A DNA stretch of 18,908 nucleotides from NCBI GenBank assembly GCA_934655935.1, contig CAKUHJ010000024.1:1-18908 (forward strand). Reading direction: 5' to 3'. Of this stretch, positions 7,723 to 15,298 are shown piece by piece. How positions within the stretch are numbered: the stretch's first letter is position 1; each line of letters begins with the position of its first letter. Under the pieces are notes generated by a model. That model had not been told where the DNA came from, made no database searches, and saw nothing but the letters and a program-made list of their open reading frames with translations. This DNA is from an uncultured Oscillospiraceae bacterium (GTDB taxonomy: Bacteria; Bacillota; Clostridia; Oscillospirales; Oscillospiraceae). The translations under genes and the position numbers were made by a program.

Positions 7723-8130
7723 ATGTACCCGAAAAAACAGGCCAAAACGGACCGCGAACGCTTTTACGCGGCCTTCAGGAAAAAGGTCGGCTGCCAGCCT
7801 GAGGAATACCTCGGCAGAAAGCTGGCCGCCGGCATGGACGAGGGAGCGCTTCACAGGCTCTACGACCTTCTGGCTCTGGAAATTGCGATGAAGGCCCGCT
7901 GCACGGCCATTCGCTATGACCAGCTCCGGCAGGAGCAAGCGCGCCGGGAGCAGACCGCGCAGAAGCACGTCCAGCGTGCGGCGACGCACCGCGTGCCCGT
8001 CTGCGCGCGCTGCGGCGCGCGGATGATTCTGCGCACCGGGCAGTCCGGCGCAAGAAAGGGCGAAAAATTCTGGGGCTGCAGCAATTTCCCCGCCTGCCGC
8101 TATACCCGGAGGCTGGACAACGAGACATGA
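7723..8130 (+). CDS. Small protein with C-terminal topoisomerase-type zinc ribbon
   Basis: The 135-residue product has a highly charged, probably helical N-terminal part of about 95 residues that I do not recognise. A C-terminal C4 zinc ribbon like the repeats at the end of bacterial topoisomerase I (zf-C4_Topoisom) follows. The ribbon shows CARC near 101-104, a GEKFWGCSNFPAC block with the second cysteine pair, and a final YTRRL. These ribbons usually bind single-stranded DNA or RNA, so a nucleic-acid role is plausible but inferred. The start at 7723 has GGGAGG about 8 nt upstream; longer in-frame starts overlap the deacetylase gene and lack such a site. Its stop overlaps the truA start (ATGA, 8127-8130). 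No topoisomerase catalytic domain is present, so this is not a topoisomerase. Confidence 0.8.
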   Translation: MYPKKQAKTDRERFYAAFRKKVGCQPEEYLGRKLAAGMDEGALHRLYDLLALEIAMKARCTAIRYDQLRQEQARREQTAQKHVQRAATHRVPVCARCGARMILRTGQSGARKGEKFWGCSNFPACRYTRRLDNET

Positions 8131-8861
8131 ACAACTACAAACTTACCCTCAGCTACGACGGCACGCGCTACTGCGGCTGGGAGCGGCAGCCGGGACGCGA
8201 GACCATCCAGGGAAAGCTGGAGACCGTGCTTGAAAGAATGACCGGAAGACCCGTTGAGGTAAACGGCGCGGGACGGACCGACGCGGGCGTGCATGCGCGC
8301 GCCATGACGGCCAATACCTGGCTGGAAACTGCGCGTTCCTGCGAAGAAATCCGGCAGTATCTCAACCGGTATCTGCCGGAGGATATCTGCGCAGACGAGG
8401 TGAAGGAGGCCTCGGAGCGCTTCCATGCGCGCTTCAAGGCCGCAGGAAAGCTTTACGCCTATACCTGCTATGTCGGAACCGGAAAGCCGGTGTTCAACCG
8501 CCGCTTTGTCACCGTGCTGGAGGGCGAGCCGGATCTGACGCGCATGCGCCGGGCCGCGGAATATCTCGTGGGAGAGCATGACTTCAAAAGCTTCTGCGGC
8601 AATCCGAAAATGAAAAAATCGACGGTCCGTATGCTCGATTCCATCACGATTACCCGCCGCAGGAGCCTTCTGGTGTTTGAGTTCCACGGCACCGGCTTTT
8701 TGCAGAATATGGTCCGGATTCTGACCGGAACGCTTCTGGAGGTCGGCTTTTCCAGGCGAGAGCCGGAGGAGATTCCGGAAATCCTGCAAGCGCGGGACCG
8801 CAGCCGCGCAGGCTTTACCGCGCCCGCGCAGGGGCTCTGCCTGATGCGGGTGGATTACTGA
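8127..8861 (+). CDS. truA: tRNA pseudouridine(38-40) synthase
   Basis: TruA converts uridines 38, 39 and 40 in the anticodon stem-loop of many tRNAs to pseudouridine. The 244-residue length is normal. The N-terminus LTLSYDGTRYCGWERQP and the catalytic motif GAGRTDAGVHA (47-57, nucleophile Asp52) are diagnostic. The C-terminal FEFHGTGFLQNMVRILTGTLLEVG block is also typical. The ATG overlaps the preceding zinc-ribbon stop codon by 4 bp, indicating translational coupling. It is the last gene before the bidirectional terminator at 8862-8909. Confidence 0.96.
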   Translation: MNNYKLTLSYDGTRYCGWERQPGRETIQGKLETVLERMTGRPVEVNGAGRTDAGVHARAMTANTWLETARSCEEIRQYLNRYLPEDICADEVKEASERFHARFKAAGKLYAYTCYVGTGKPVFNRRFVTVLEGEPDLTRMRRAAEYLVGEHDFKSFCGNPKMKKSTVRMLDSITITRRRSLLVFEFHGTGFLQNMVRILTGTLLEVGFSRREPEEIPEILQARDRSRAGFTAPAQGLCLMRVDY

Positions 8862-8909
8862 AAAACCAACTGCCGGCTGCGATTGCAGCCGGCAGTTCTT
8901 TGCTGTTTT
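8862..8909. terminator. Bidirectional terminator between convergent truA and pnp
   Basis: A perfect 13-bp stem pairs 8868-8880 with 8885-8897 around the loop GATT. On the minus strand it is followed by GGTTTTT and closes pnp. On the plus strand CTTTGCTGTTTTTT follows and closes truA. The element fills the 48-bp gap between the two stop codons. Confidence 0.85.
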
Positions 8910-11039
8910 TTACTTGTTTGCGTTGGCCAGTTCCTTCAGAGCGTCCTTCCGGGAAAGGTTCACGCGGCCCTTTTCGTCGATTTCGGTGACCTTGACCCAG
9001 GTCATATCGCCGATGTTCAGAACGTCCTCGACCTTTTCCACGCGGCGGTTCTCCAGCTTGGAGATGTGAATCATGCCGTCCTTGCCGGGGGCCAGCTCCA
9101 CAAACGCGCCGATGGGCAGGATGCGCACGACCTTGCCGTAGTAAAGCTTTCCGACCTCGGGCTCGAAGCAGATATCGTCGATCATCTTCTTCGCCGCGTC
9201 CGCAGCAGAAGCGTCGACCGCGGAAATAAAGACAGAACCGTCGTCCTCAATGTCAATCTTCGCGCCGGTATCCGCGCAGATCTTCTGGATGGTCTTGCCG
9301 CCGGAGCCGATGACCTCACGGATCTTATCCACAGCGATCTTCATCGAGAGCATCTTGGGCGCAAACTCGGAAACCTCGGGCCGCGGCGCGGCGATGCAGG
9401 GAAGCATGACCTCGTTGAGAATCTCGAGGCGTGCCTTGCGGCAGCGCTCCAGCGCGTCGGCAATGATCTCCATGGTCAGGCCGTCGTTCTTCAGGTCCAT
9501 CTGGATGGCGGTCACGCCCTCGGTGGTGCCGGCGACCTTGAAGTCCATCTCGCCGTGGAAGTCCTCCACGCCCTGGATATCCGTGAAGGTTCTCCAGGTG
9601 CCGGTCTCCTTGTCCGAGATCAGGCCGCAGGAAATACCGGCGACGGGGCGCTTGATCGGCACGCCTGCGTCCATCAGGGCAAGCGTCGAGCCGCAGATTG
9701 AGGCCTGCGACGTCGAGCCGTTGGAGGAAACGACCTCGGAGACCACACGGATGCAGTACGGGAACTCCTCTACGCTCGGCAGCACCGGCACGAGCGCCTT
9801 CTCGGCCAGGGAGCCGTGGCCGATCTCCCGGCGGGAGGTGGAACGGGCCGCACGGGCCTCGCCCGTGGACCACTGGGGCATATTATAGTGATGGATATAG
9901 CGCTTTTCGGTTTCGTCGTAGATGGTGTCCAGCTTCTGCGCGGCGGAAAGCGTATTGAGCGTGCAGACCGACAGAACCTGCGTCTGGCCTCTGGTAAACA
10001 GGCCGGAGCCATGCACCCGCGGCAGAACGCCGACCTCGGCGCCAAGCGGACGGATATCGTCCGGGCCGCGGCCGTCGACGCGCTTGCCCTCCAGCAGCCA
10101 CTTCTTGACGATCTTCTTCTGCATCTTGTAGAGGCAGACGTCAATCTGAACGTCCCAGTCCTCGGCATACTTCTCGCCGAAGTGCTCCTTGAAGTCGACC
10201 ACGGCGGCAGTCAGGCGCTCCTCGCGGACGTTCTTATCGTCGGTATCGAGCGCATAGGCAATCTTGTCCAGGCCGTAATTGCACAGATCGTCCAGCATCT
10301 CGTGGTTGACGGCGGCCTTCTCAAACGTGAACTTGGGCTTGCCGATGGTATCCACGATGGTGTTGATGAACTCAACAACCTTGACGTTGGTCTCGTGGGC
10401 AAGCTTGATGCAGGCAAGCAGAATGTCTTCCTTGACTTCCTTTGCCTCGGTCTCGATCATGACGACCTTTTCGTGCGTAGAGGCAATGGTCACAAAGCAC
10501 TCGCAGGCATTGCGCTCATCCTGGGAGGGGTTTACGATATACTTGCCGTCCAGATAGCAGACGTTTGTGGTCGCGGTCGGCCCGTTCCAGGGGATGTCGG
10601 AATAGGCGATGACCAGCGAGGAGCCGATCGAGGCGACAATCTCAACCGGGTTATCATAGTCCTGCGCAAGGATGGTGTTGGTCAGAACCACGTCGTTGCG
10701 GAGCTCCTCGTCGAACAGCGGGCGCATCGGGCGGTCGATCAGGCGGGAAATCAGGATGCCGCGCTCGGACGGACGGCCCTCGCGGCGGTTGAAGCTGCCG
10801 GGAATGCGGCCCACGGCGTACATCCGCTCCTCTACCTCGATGGTCAGGGGGAAATAGTCGATGCCGGCCTTGGGCAGAGGAGAGGCCACCGCGGTCACGA
10901 GGACGACGGTGTCGCCGTAGCGGCAGATGGCCTCGGCGTTGCAGAGCTCGGCGACCTTGCCGGTCTCCACGGTAAAAGGCCGGCCGCCGATTTCGGTTTC
11001 AAAAATGTGATGGTTGGGATACTGCTTGTGCGTAATCAT
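8910..11039 (-). CDS. pnp: Polyribonucleotide nucleotidyltransferase (PNPase)
   Basis: PNPase is a trimeric 3'-5' phosphorolytic exoribonuclease for mRNA decay and RNA quality control. The 709-residue product has the full set of domains. These are RNase PH domain 1 (about 13-145), a helical linker (about 150-235), and RNase PH domain 2 (about 325-545). Domain 2 contains SSNGSTSQASICG and catalytic Asp493, Asp499 and Lys501 in GVEDFHGEMDFK. A KH domain (about 566-620, GSGG loop 578-581) and an S1 domain (about 628-697) follow. The C-terminus ends soon after S1. The ATG at 11037-11039 has GGAGG 7 nt upstream. It lies downstream of rpsO, the common bacterial order, but behind a strong terminator and an 80-nt hairpin, suggesting control by readthrough and leader structure. 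Confidence 0.97.
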   Translation of the reverse strand: MITHKQYPNHHIFETEIGGRPFTVETGKVAELCNAEAICRYGDTVVLVTAVASPLPKAGIDYFPLTIEVEERMYAVGRIPGSFNRREGRPSERGILISRLIDRPMRPLFDEELRNDVVLTNTILAQDYDNPVEIVASIGSSLVIAYSDIPWNGPTATTNVCYLDGKYIVNPSQDERNACECFVTIASTHEKVVMIETEAKEVKEDILLACIKLAHETNVKVVEFINTIVDTIGKPKFTFEKAAVNHEMLDDLCNYGLDKIAYALDTDDKNVREERLTAAVVDFKEHFGEKYAEDWDVQIDVCLYKMQKKIVKKWLLEGKRVDGRGPDDIRPLGAEVGVLPRVHGSGLFTRGQTQVLSVCTLNTLSAAQKLDTIYDETEKRYIHHYNMPQWSTGEARAARSTSRREIGHGSLAEKALVPVLPSVEEFPYCIRVVSEVVSSNGSTSQASICGSTLALMDAGVPIKRPVAGISCGLISDKETGTWRTFTDIQGVEDFHGEMDFKVAGTTEGVTAIQMDLKNDGLTMEIIADALERCRKARLEILNEVMLPCIAAPRPEVSEFAPKMLSMKIAVDKIREVIGSGGKTIQKICADTGAKIDIEDDGSVFISAVDASAADAAKKMIDDICFEPEVGKLYYGKVVRILPIGAFVELAPGKDGMIHISKLENRRVEKVEDVLNIGDMTWVKVTEIDEKGRVNLSRKDALKELANANK

Positions 11040-11064
11040 AAAAATACCTCCTTCGTTTTTCGCG

Positions 11065-11144
11065 GCGTGGGAGGTTTAGCACTTGAAACCATAGCCGAAG
11101 GCCGCTTCGGCTGCGCTTTCAACTGCTAAATGGCGCTCCCACGC
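11065..11144 (-). promoter_or_regulatory. Long leader hairpin upstream of pnp
   Basis: An 80-nt inverted repeat has outer arms 11065-11073 and 11136-11144 (9 bp). The middle arms are 11075-11081 with 11124-11130 (7 bp) and 11083-11088 with 11117-11122 (6 bp). A partly paired internal section follows, then 11095-11100 with 11105-11110 (6 bp) and a 4-nt loop. The 5' edge lies about 11 nt after the rpsO terminator tract. The 3' edge is 25 nt before the pnp ATG, leaving the ribosome binding site free. In Escherichia coli the pnp leader folds into a long stem cut by RNase III, allowing PNPase to repress itself. A similar role here is inference. Confidence 0.75.
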
Positions 11145-11155
11145 AGGTTTCCTTG

Positions 11156-11183
11156 TAAAAAGGGAGGCCCTGCGGGCCTCCCT
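11156..11183 (-). terminator. Intrinsic terminator after rpsO
   Basis: The stem pairs 11161-11170 with 11174-11183 (AGGGAGGCCC and its complement) around a 3-nt loop. On the minus strand it is followed by TTTTTAC. It is 8 bp beyond the rpsO stop. Only about 11 nt separate it from the pnp leader hairpin, so most rpsO transcripts should end here and pnp probably depends on readthrough. Confidence 0.88.
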
Positions 11184-11191
11184 CTTACGTT

Positions 11192-11458
11192 TTACTTACG
11201 GATGCCCAGTTCCGCAATGATCGCACGGTAGCGGTTGATGTCCTTCTTGGCAAGATAGTCGAGCAGGCTTCTGCGCTTGCCGACCATGCTCAGAAGGCCG
11301 CGGCGGGAATGGTTGTCCTGCTTGTGCTCGCGAAGATGCTCGTTCAGGTCGTTGATCCGGTGCGTCAGAACGGCAATCTGAACCTCGGGAGAACCGGTGT
11401 CGCCGGGATGGGTCGCGTACTTTTCGATAATTGCAGTCTTTTCTTCTTTGCGCATCAT
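11192..11458 (-). CDS. rpsO: 30S ribosomal protein S15
   Basis: S15 binds 16S rRNA at a three-way junction early in assembly of the small subunit. The 88-residue length is standard. Conserved segments [49 protein letters not shown] and the [12 protein letters not shown] end are all present. Two adjacent ATG codons (11458 and 11455) could start it. I chose 11458 because AGGTGG lies 10 nt upstream. The reading frame stays open far upstream into the antisense of the next gene, but nothing there belongs to S15. It has its own promoter (11583-11611), a leader of about 115 nt, and a terminator directly after the stop. Confidence 0.97.
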   Translation of the reverse strand: MMRKEEKTAIIEKYATHPGDTGSPEVQIAVLTHRINDLNEHLREHKQDNHSRRGLLSMVGKRRSLLDYLAKKDINRYRAIIAELGIRK

Positions 11459-11499
11459 AGTGTGTGTTCCACCTTTCAGAATATTCCACAGTCCAAGTA

Positions 11500-11542
11500 G
11501 CGGGCCGGCAGAATGCCTGCGTGAAGCACGGCGGAATCCCGC
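11500..11542 (-). promoter_or_regulatory. Candidate structured leader of rpsO (possible S15 autoregulation site)
   Basis: On the minus-strand RNA an outer stem of 5 bp pairs GCGGG (11538-11542) with CCCGC (11500-11504). It encloses two short possible hairpins, CGTG-CTT-CACG and GCAG-GCATT-CTGC. This gives a small three-way junction about 40 nt before the start codon. S15 represses its own mRNA through different leader folds in several bacterial groups. That this fold does the same is inference, because the stems are short. Confidence 0.35.
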
Positions 11543-11582
11543 AACTGAGACATAGGCGCCGGCAAAGTACGCCAGCTTGATA

Positions 11583-11611
11583 AGAATACCACAGGACAGA
11601 AAAAAAGTAAA
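11583..11611 (-). promoter_or_regulatory. Candidate promoter of rpsO
   Basis: Read on the minus strand, TTTACT (11606-11611), a 17-bp spacer and TATTCT (11583-11588) form a moderate promoter. It is preceded by TGG, which makes an extended -10 (TGGTATTCT). It gives a leader of about 115 nt before rpsO. The rest of the 11459-11731 gap contains the leader fold, a hairpin and palindrome before the aspartate kinase, and a doubtful 59-codon frame. Confidence 0.5.
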
Positions 11612-11687
11612 GAGGCAAACGCAGAAAAAACGGCGCTCTTTTTGTCGGATTCCATCACTTTCGGCCCCTCCTGCGCATAGAATATGC

Positions 11688-11718
11688 CGGGTGGGCGGCC
11701 CTTCCACCCGATGCATCG
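11688..11718 (+). promoter_or_regulatory. Hairpin and 10-bp palindrome just upstream of aspartate kinase
   Basis: CGGGTGG (11688-11694) and CCACCCG (11704-11710) form a 7-bp inverted repeat with a 9-nt loop. CGATGCATCG (11709-11718), a perfect palindrome, overlaps its end and precedes the ribosome binding site. No T-tract follows, so it is not a terminator. It may be an operator or an mRNA structure. No convincing promoter was found for this gene. Confidence 0.35.
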
Positions 11719-11731
11719 AAGAGGTGATCGC

Positions 11732-13039
11732 ATGCTGAAGGTTAGCAAATTCGGCGGCTCGTCGCTTTCCGACGCCGCCGGTTTTTCCCGCGTTCGGGAA
11801 ATCATCCGCGCGGATACCGCGCGAAGAGCCATCGTGGTCTCGGCGCCCGGAAAGCGCCACCACGCCGACCATAAAATCACGGACCTGCTGTATCTGTGCC
11901 ACGCGCACCTGAAATACGGCGTGTCCTGCTGGGAGCTCTGGCGCAGAATCTGCGACCGCTACGTCGACATCCGCAACGGCGCCGCGCCGCAGTTTCCGGT
12001 CGAGCAGGAGCTGGAGCGCATTTACGCCTCGCTTTCCGCGCGCACCAGTCTTGACTGGCTGGTCTCGCGGGGCGAATATCTGTCCGCGCGGCTGATGGCC
12101 GCGGCGCTGGACTTCAGCTTTGTCGACAGCGCAGACTGGCTGCGCTTCGACTTTCAGGGGCGCGTTCTGGAGGCGGAGTCCTTCGCGGCGCTGGCCTCCG
12201 CGGCGGACGGAAGAAAAATCGTCACGCCGGGCTTTTACGGCGTGACGCCCGGCGGGCAGGTGCATACCTTCTCGCGCGGCGGCTCCGACGTCACAGGCGC
12301 GCTGGCCGCGGCGGCGCTGCGCGCGGATCTGTACGAGAACTGGACGGACGTCCCCGGCGTTCTGGCCGCGGACCCGCGCATCGTCCGGAAGCCGGAAATC
12401 GTAGAGAGCCTGAGCTTTGACGAGCTGCGGCTTCTTTCCGGCGTGGGCACGCAGATCCTGCACGAGAGCGCCGTCGAGCCCGTGCAGCGCGCGCAGATTC
12501 CCCTGAATATCCGCTCCACGTTTCAGCCGGACTGCCCGGGGACGTACGTCTCCACGCAGAAGTCGCACGGCGCGCCGGTCATCGGCTTTGCCGGCAAGCG
12601 GCAGCTTGCCATGCTGCGCGTCCAGCGACCCTCGCGGGAGCAAAGCCGGCTCCTGCCGTTTCTTGCGCAGCAGGAGCCGGAGGCGTTCGTGCTTCATCAG
12701 GAGCTTCAGAGCGTGACGGCGCTTTTCCCCATGCAGGCAGGCTCCGAGCGGCTGCACGGGCTTCTGGAAGAGATTCAGCGCCGCTTCGGCCCGGAAAAGG
12801 CGTCGCTGCGGGAAAACCTGAGCGTTCTGGCGGTTCTTTACCGTGTCTCCGCCGTGCTTGCGCCGCTGCTGGCGGCGGTCGAGCGGCAGGGCGTCCCGGT
12901 GCACCAGCTGCTCTCCGGCGAACGCTGCGCGCTGCTGCTGGTCAACGACAGCCAGTATGAGACTGCGCTTCAGGCCATCTATGCGGCCCGTCAGTCCGGG
13001 CAGACCGGAACGGCGTCCGGCGGAATCGGGCAGACATAG
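11732..13039 (+). CDS. Aspartate kinase with divergent ACT region
   Basis: Aspartate kinase phosphorylates L-aspartate, the first step toward lysine, threonine, methionine and diaminopimelate. The 435-residue product has the amino-acid-kinase fold with KFGGSS (6-11) and VVSAPGK (35-41). It also has the aspartate-binding [20 protein letters not shown] stretch, [11 protein letters not shown] (180-190) and [17 protein letters not shown] (202-218). The C-terminal 290-415 segment is the expected place for two ACT domains but is weakly conserved. In the second, the usual inhibitor-contact segment (ISTSEI-like) reads [12 protein letters not shown] (391-402). Feedback control may therefore be altered. 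The start at 11732 has GAGGTG close upstream; a longer start at 11684 lacks family sequence. It overlaps the convergent amidohydrolase gene by 49 bp. It would be lysC-like, but the isozyme class cannot be fixed. Confidence 0.88.
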   Translation: MLKVSKFGGSSLSDAAGFSRVREIIRADTARRAIVVSAPGKRHHADHKITDLLYLCHAHLKYGVSCWELWRRICDRYVDIRNGAAPQFPVEQELERIYASLSARTSLDWLVSRGEYLSARLMAAALDFSFVDSADWLRFDFQGRVLEAESFAALASAADGRKIVTPGFYGVTPGGQVHTFSRGGSDVTGALAAAALRADLYENWTDVPGVLAADPRIVRKPEIVESLSFDELRLLSGVGTQILHESAVEPVQRAQIPLNIRSTFQPDCPGTYVSTQKSHGAPVIGFAGKRQLAMLRVQRPSREQSRLLPFLAQQEPEAFVLHQELQSVTALFPMQAGSERLHGLLEEIQRRFGPEKASLRENLSVLAVLYRVSAVLAPLLAAVERQGVPVHQLLSGERCALLLVNDSQYETALQAIYAARQSGQTGTASGGIGQT

Positions 13040-14430
13040 CCGTCTGCGGACGCGCGCCGGAATTCCTCCTGCGCCTGCTGCAGCAGCTCCGGCCGCTCAA
13101 AAAGCTCCACGGCTGTGCACGCGAGCACCCTGCCCGCGTGCATGGCCGCCTTCTTTCCGATGGTGGTCCTGCCGCAGGAAACGACCTGCCAGCTGTGCCC
13201 CGGGCAGCCGTTCGGAATCGAGGCCACATGGCACTGCACGGTCGGACAGAGCCAGCTGACGTCGCCGACGTCGGTGGAGCCCGGCTCAAAGGCGTCGCCG
13301 GTGTAGCGCGGCAGAAGAAAATCGTTCATGGCGCGGCCGGAGGCCTCCTGAAGCGTCTGCACCAGGCGGCGGTAATCCGCACTTTCGCGGCTGCCGATTC
13401 CCGGAACGGCGCTGTTTTCATACGTTGCGGCAAGCGCCTTTGCAAACTGCAGCTCCTCCGGCGTGTAGGCCGGCACGCCCAGCGCCTCGAAATTTTCGTA
13501 CAGCACGGCCTCCAGCGTGTGGTTGGAAAGCGTGTCGGCCAGGCCGTCGATAAACTTGCGGGTAAACGTCGTTTCAGTCATCTGCGCGGCGCCGGAGGCG
13601 ATTTTATCCACTCTGGCCTGCAGCTGCACCGCCTCCCGGACATGCTTTGAGCGGACCAGATAAAGTACGCTTGCGCTGCTCTGCACAACGTTTGGGCTCC
13701 GCCCGCCGGTATCCAGAACGGCATAATGCACGCGGCAGTCCGTGCTCATATGCTCGCGCAGAAACTGCACGCCGATATTCATCAGCTCCACTGCGTCCAG
13801 GGCGCTCCGGCCAAGCTCGGGGCTGGCTGCGGCGTGCGAGGAAACGCCGTGGAAGGTATACTGGACCTGAATGCAGGCGTTTGAGCCCCCGGTCACTACC
13901 TCGCTGCAGTCGCCCGGATGCCAGGTAAGCGCCGCGTCCAGCTGCCGCCAGAGCCCGTCCCGGGCCAGGAAGGCCTTTGCCGCGCCGCCCTCCTCGCCCG
14001 GGCAGCCGTAGAGCGTCACCGTGCCGGCGTGCCCCGTCCGTTCAAGATAGGCCTTGACGCCGAGCGCCGCCGCCAGCGCGCCCGCGCCCAGCAGATTATG
14101 TCCGCAGCCGTGTCCGCTGCCGCCCGGCACGCGTTCCTTCTTTTCAAGCTCGCCCGCCTCCTGGGACAGGCCGGAAAGCGCGTCATACTCCGCAAGGACG
14201 CCGATGTGCGGCCTCCCGCTTCCAAAGCTTGCGGCAAACGCCGTTTCAATGCCGCAGAGCGCACGCTGCACGCAAAAGCCCTCCGCCTCCAGCGTCCTGC
14301 AGTAAAGCTCCGAGGAGCGGACCTCCTGCAGGGAAAGCTCTGCATAGTCCCAGATTTCGTCGGATACGCGCAGAACCGTCTCTTCTTTTTCCGCAATGGC
14401 CACAAGGGCCAGCTGCTTCGCCTGATCCAT
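12991..14430 (-). CDS. M20 family amidohydrolase (AbgB-like, M20D)
   Basis: The 479-residue product matches the length of AbgB-type amidohydrolases, which hydrolyse p-aminobenzoyl-glutamate or related N-acyl amino acids and dipeptides with two metal ions in the cytosol. Visible are [11 protein letters not shown] (78-88), GHGCGHN (106-112, metal His), PGEEGGAAK (144-152, catalytic and metal Glu) and WHPGD (170-174). A dimerisation domain with [21 protein letters not shown] follows, and then a C-terminal [14 protein letters not shown] block. No signal peptide is seen. The ATG at 14428-14430 has AAGGGAG 7 nt upstream. A start at 14460 would lie inside the terminator stem. It follows the amino-acid ABC importer behind a terminator, suggesting it may process an imported conjugate (inference). 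Confidence 0.9.
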   Translation of the reverse strand: MDQAKQLALVAIAEKEETVLRVSDEIWDYAELSLQEVRSSELYCRTLEAEGFCVQRALCGIETAFAASFGSGRPHIGVLAEYDALSGLSQEAGELEKKERVPGGSGHGCGHNLLGAGALAAALGVKAYLERTGHAGTVTLYGCPGEEGGAAKAFLARDGLWRQLDAALTWHPGDCSEVVTGGSNACIQVQYTFHGVSSHAAASPELGRSALDAVELMNIGVQFLREHMSTDCRVHYAVLDTGGRSPNVVQSSASVLYLVRSKHVREAVQLQARVDKIASGAAQMTETTFTRKFIDGLADTLSNHTLEAVLYENFEALGVPAYTPEELQFAKALAATYENSAVPGIGSRESADYRRLVQTLQEASGRAMNDFLLPRYTGDAFEPGSTDVGDVSWLCPTVQCHVASIPNGCPGHSWQVVSCGRTTIGKKAAMHAGRVLACTAVELFERPELLQQAQEEFRRASADGYVCPIPPDAVPVCPD

Positions 14431-14450
14431 ACCGAATCTCCCTTCTCCGT

Positions 14451-14507
14451 AAAAAGGCAAGCGCGGGCAGAAAAGCCTTGGACTTCTGCCGCGCTTGCCT
14501 TTATTTT
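14451..14507. terminator. Strong terminator between ABC importer operon and amidohydrolase
   Basis: A long stem pairs 14456-14472 with 14484-14499 (16 bp with one bulged G). On the minus strand it is followed by TTTTTAC and closes the importer operon; on the plus strand it is followed by TTTATTTTTT. The minus-strand T-tract ends only about 7 nt before the amidohydrolase ribosome binding site, leaving no space for a promoter between them. Confidence 0.88.
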
Positions 14508-14514
14508 TTCAAAC

Positions 14515-15285
14515 TCACAGAACCTTGCTCAGGAAGTCCTGCAGACGCGGATTCTGCGGATGCACAAAGATATCCTCCGGCGTTCCCTGCTCCAGAAGCT
14601 TTCCGTCTGCCATGAACAGAACGCGGTTTCCGACCTCGCGGGCGAAGCCCATCTCGTGCGTGACGACCACCATCGTCATGCCCTCCTGCGCCAGCTCCTT
14701 CATAACCTCCAGAACCTCGCCGACCATCTCCGGGTCAAGCGCGCTTGTCGGCTCGTCGAAGAGCATGACCTCAGGCTCCATCATGAGCGCGCGCACGATG
14801 GCCACGCGCTGCTTCTGGCCGCCGGAGAGCTGAATGGGATACGCATCCGCGCGGTCGCCCAGGCCGACGCGCGCAAGAAGCGTCCGCGCCTTTTCCTCCG
14901 CTTCCTCTTTTTTCATATGCTTGACCTGAACCGGCGCAAGCGTCATGTTATCGAGAATCGTCATATGCGGGAAGAGGTTGAAGTGCTGGAAGACCATGCC
15001 CATCTTCTGCCGGTGCTTGTCAAGATCGAGCTTGACCCACTTGCCGTCCGCATTTTTTACCTTCTTCTTGGTGATGTCCACGCCGTCAAAAATAATTTCG
15101 CCCGCCGTCGGCACCTCCATCAGGTTCAAGGAGCGCAGAAACGTCGACTTCCCGGAGCCGGACGGTCCGATGACCACCATGACATCGCCGCGGCAGATGT
15201 CGACACTGACGCCGTCGAGCGCCTTGATTTCGCCCTTGTTGTAATATTTTTTCAGGTTCCTGACCTCAATCAGTGCGTTTGACAT
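14515..15285 (-). CDS. Polar amino acid ABC transporter ATP-binding protein (GlnQ-like)
   Basis: This 256-residue single-domain ATPase of the polar amino acid uptake (PAAT) family energises import. Motifs are Walker [10 protein letters not shown] (40-48), Q-loop [12 protein letters not shown] (98-109), signature LSGGQKQR (153-160), Walker [15 protein letters not shown] (173-186) and the switch His in [10 protein letters not shown]. The stretch at 73-91 ([19 protein letters not shown]) is somewhat longer and more lysine-rich than in the simplest GlnQ proteins. The ATG at 15285 has GGAGGGAG upstream; longer starts read back into the permease gene. It is the third gene of the importer set, 13 bp after the permease, and ends just before the strong terminator. 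Confidence 0.93.
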   Translation of the reverse strand: MSNALIEVRNLKKYYNKGEIKALDGVSVDICRGDVMVVIGPSGSGKSTFLRSLNLMEVPTAGEIIFDGVDITKKKVKNADGKWVKLDLDKHRQKMGMVFQHFNLFPHMTILDNMTLAPVQVKHMKKEEAEEKARTLLARVGLGDRADAYPIQLSGGQKQRVAIVRALMMEPEVMLFDEPTSALDPEMVGEVLEVMKELAQEGMTMVVVTHEMGFAREVGNRVLFMADGKLLEQGTPEDIFVHPQNPRLQDFLSKVL

Positions 15286-15298
15286 GACGTCTCCCTCC

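Noticed and set aside
6375..7745. Minus-strand frame antisense to the deacetylase
   Set aside because: Composition is typical of a shadow, and the sense strand has clear CE4 catalytic motifs.
9816..11129. Plus-strand frame antisense to pnp
   Set aside because: pnp on the other strand is unambiguous, and this frame has no ribosome binding site or recognisable motif.
11476..11655. Minus-strand 59-codon frame (begins [10 protein letters not shown]) with one hydrophobic segment between rpsO and the aspartate kinase
   Set aside because: The AGGAGG upstream is 11 nt away, it overlaps the predicted rpsO promoter and leader, and the second half looks like translated leader sequence. No family resemblance was recognised.
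11459..12904. Upstream in-frame extension of rpsO
   Set aside because: The frame is open by chance through the antisense of the aspartate kinase; S15 is complete at 88 residues with its own ribosome binding site.
13036..13056. Short hairpin CGTC-TGCG-GACG just after the aspartate kinase stop as a terminator
   Set aside because: The stem is only 4 bp and no T-tract follows on either strand.
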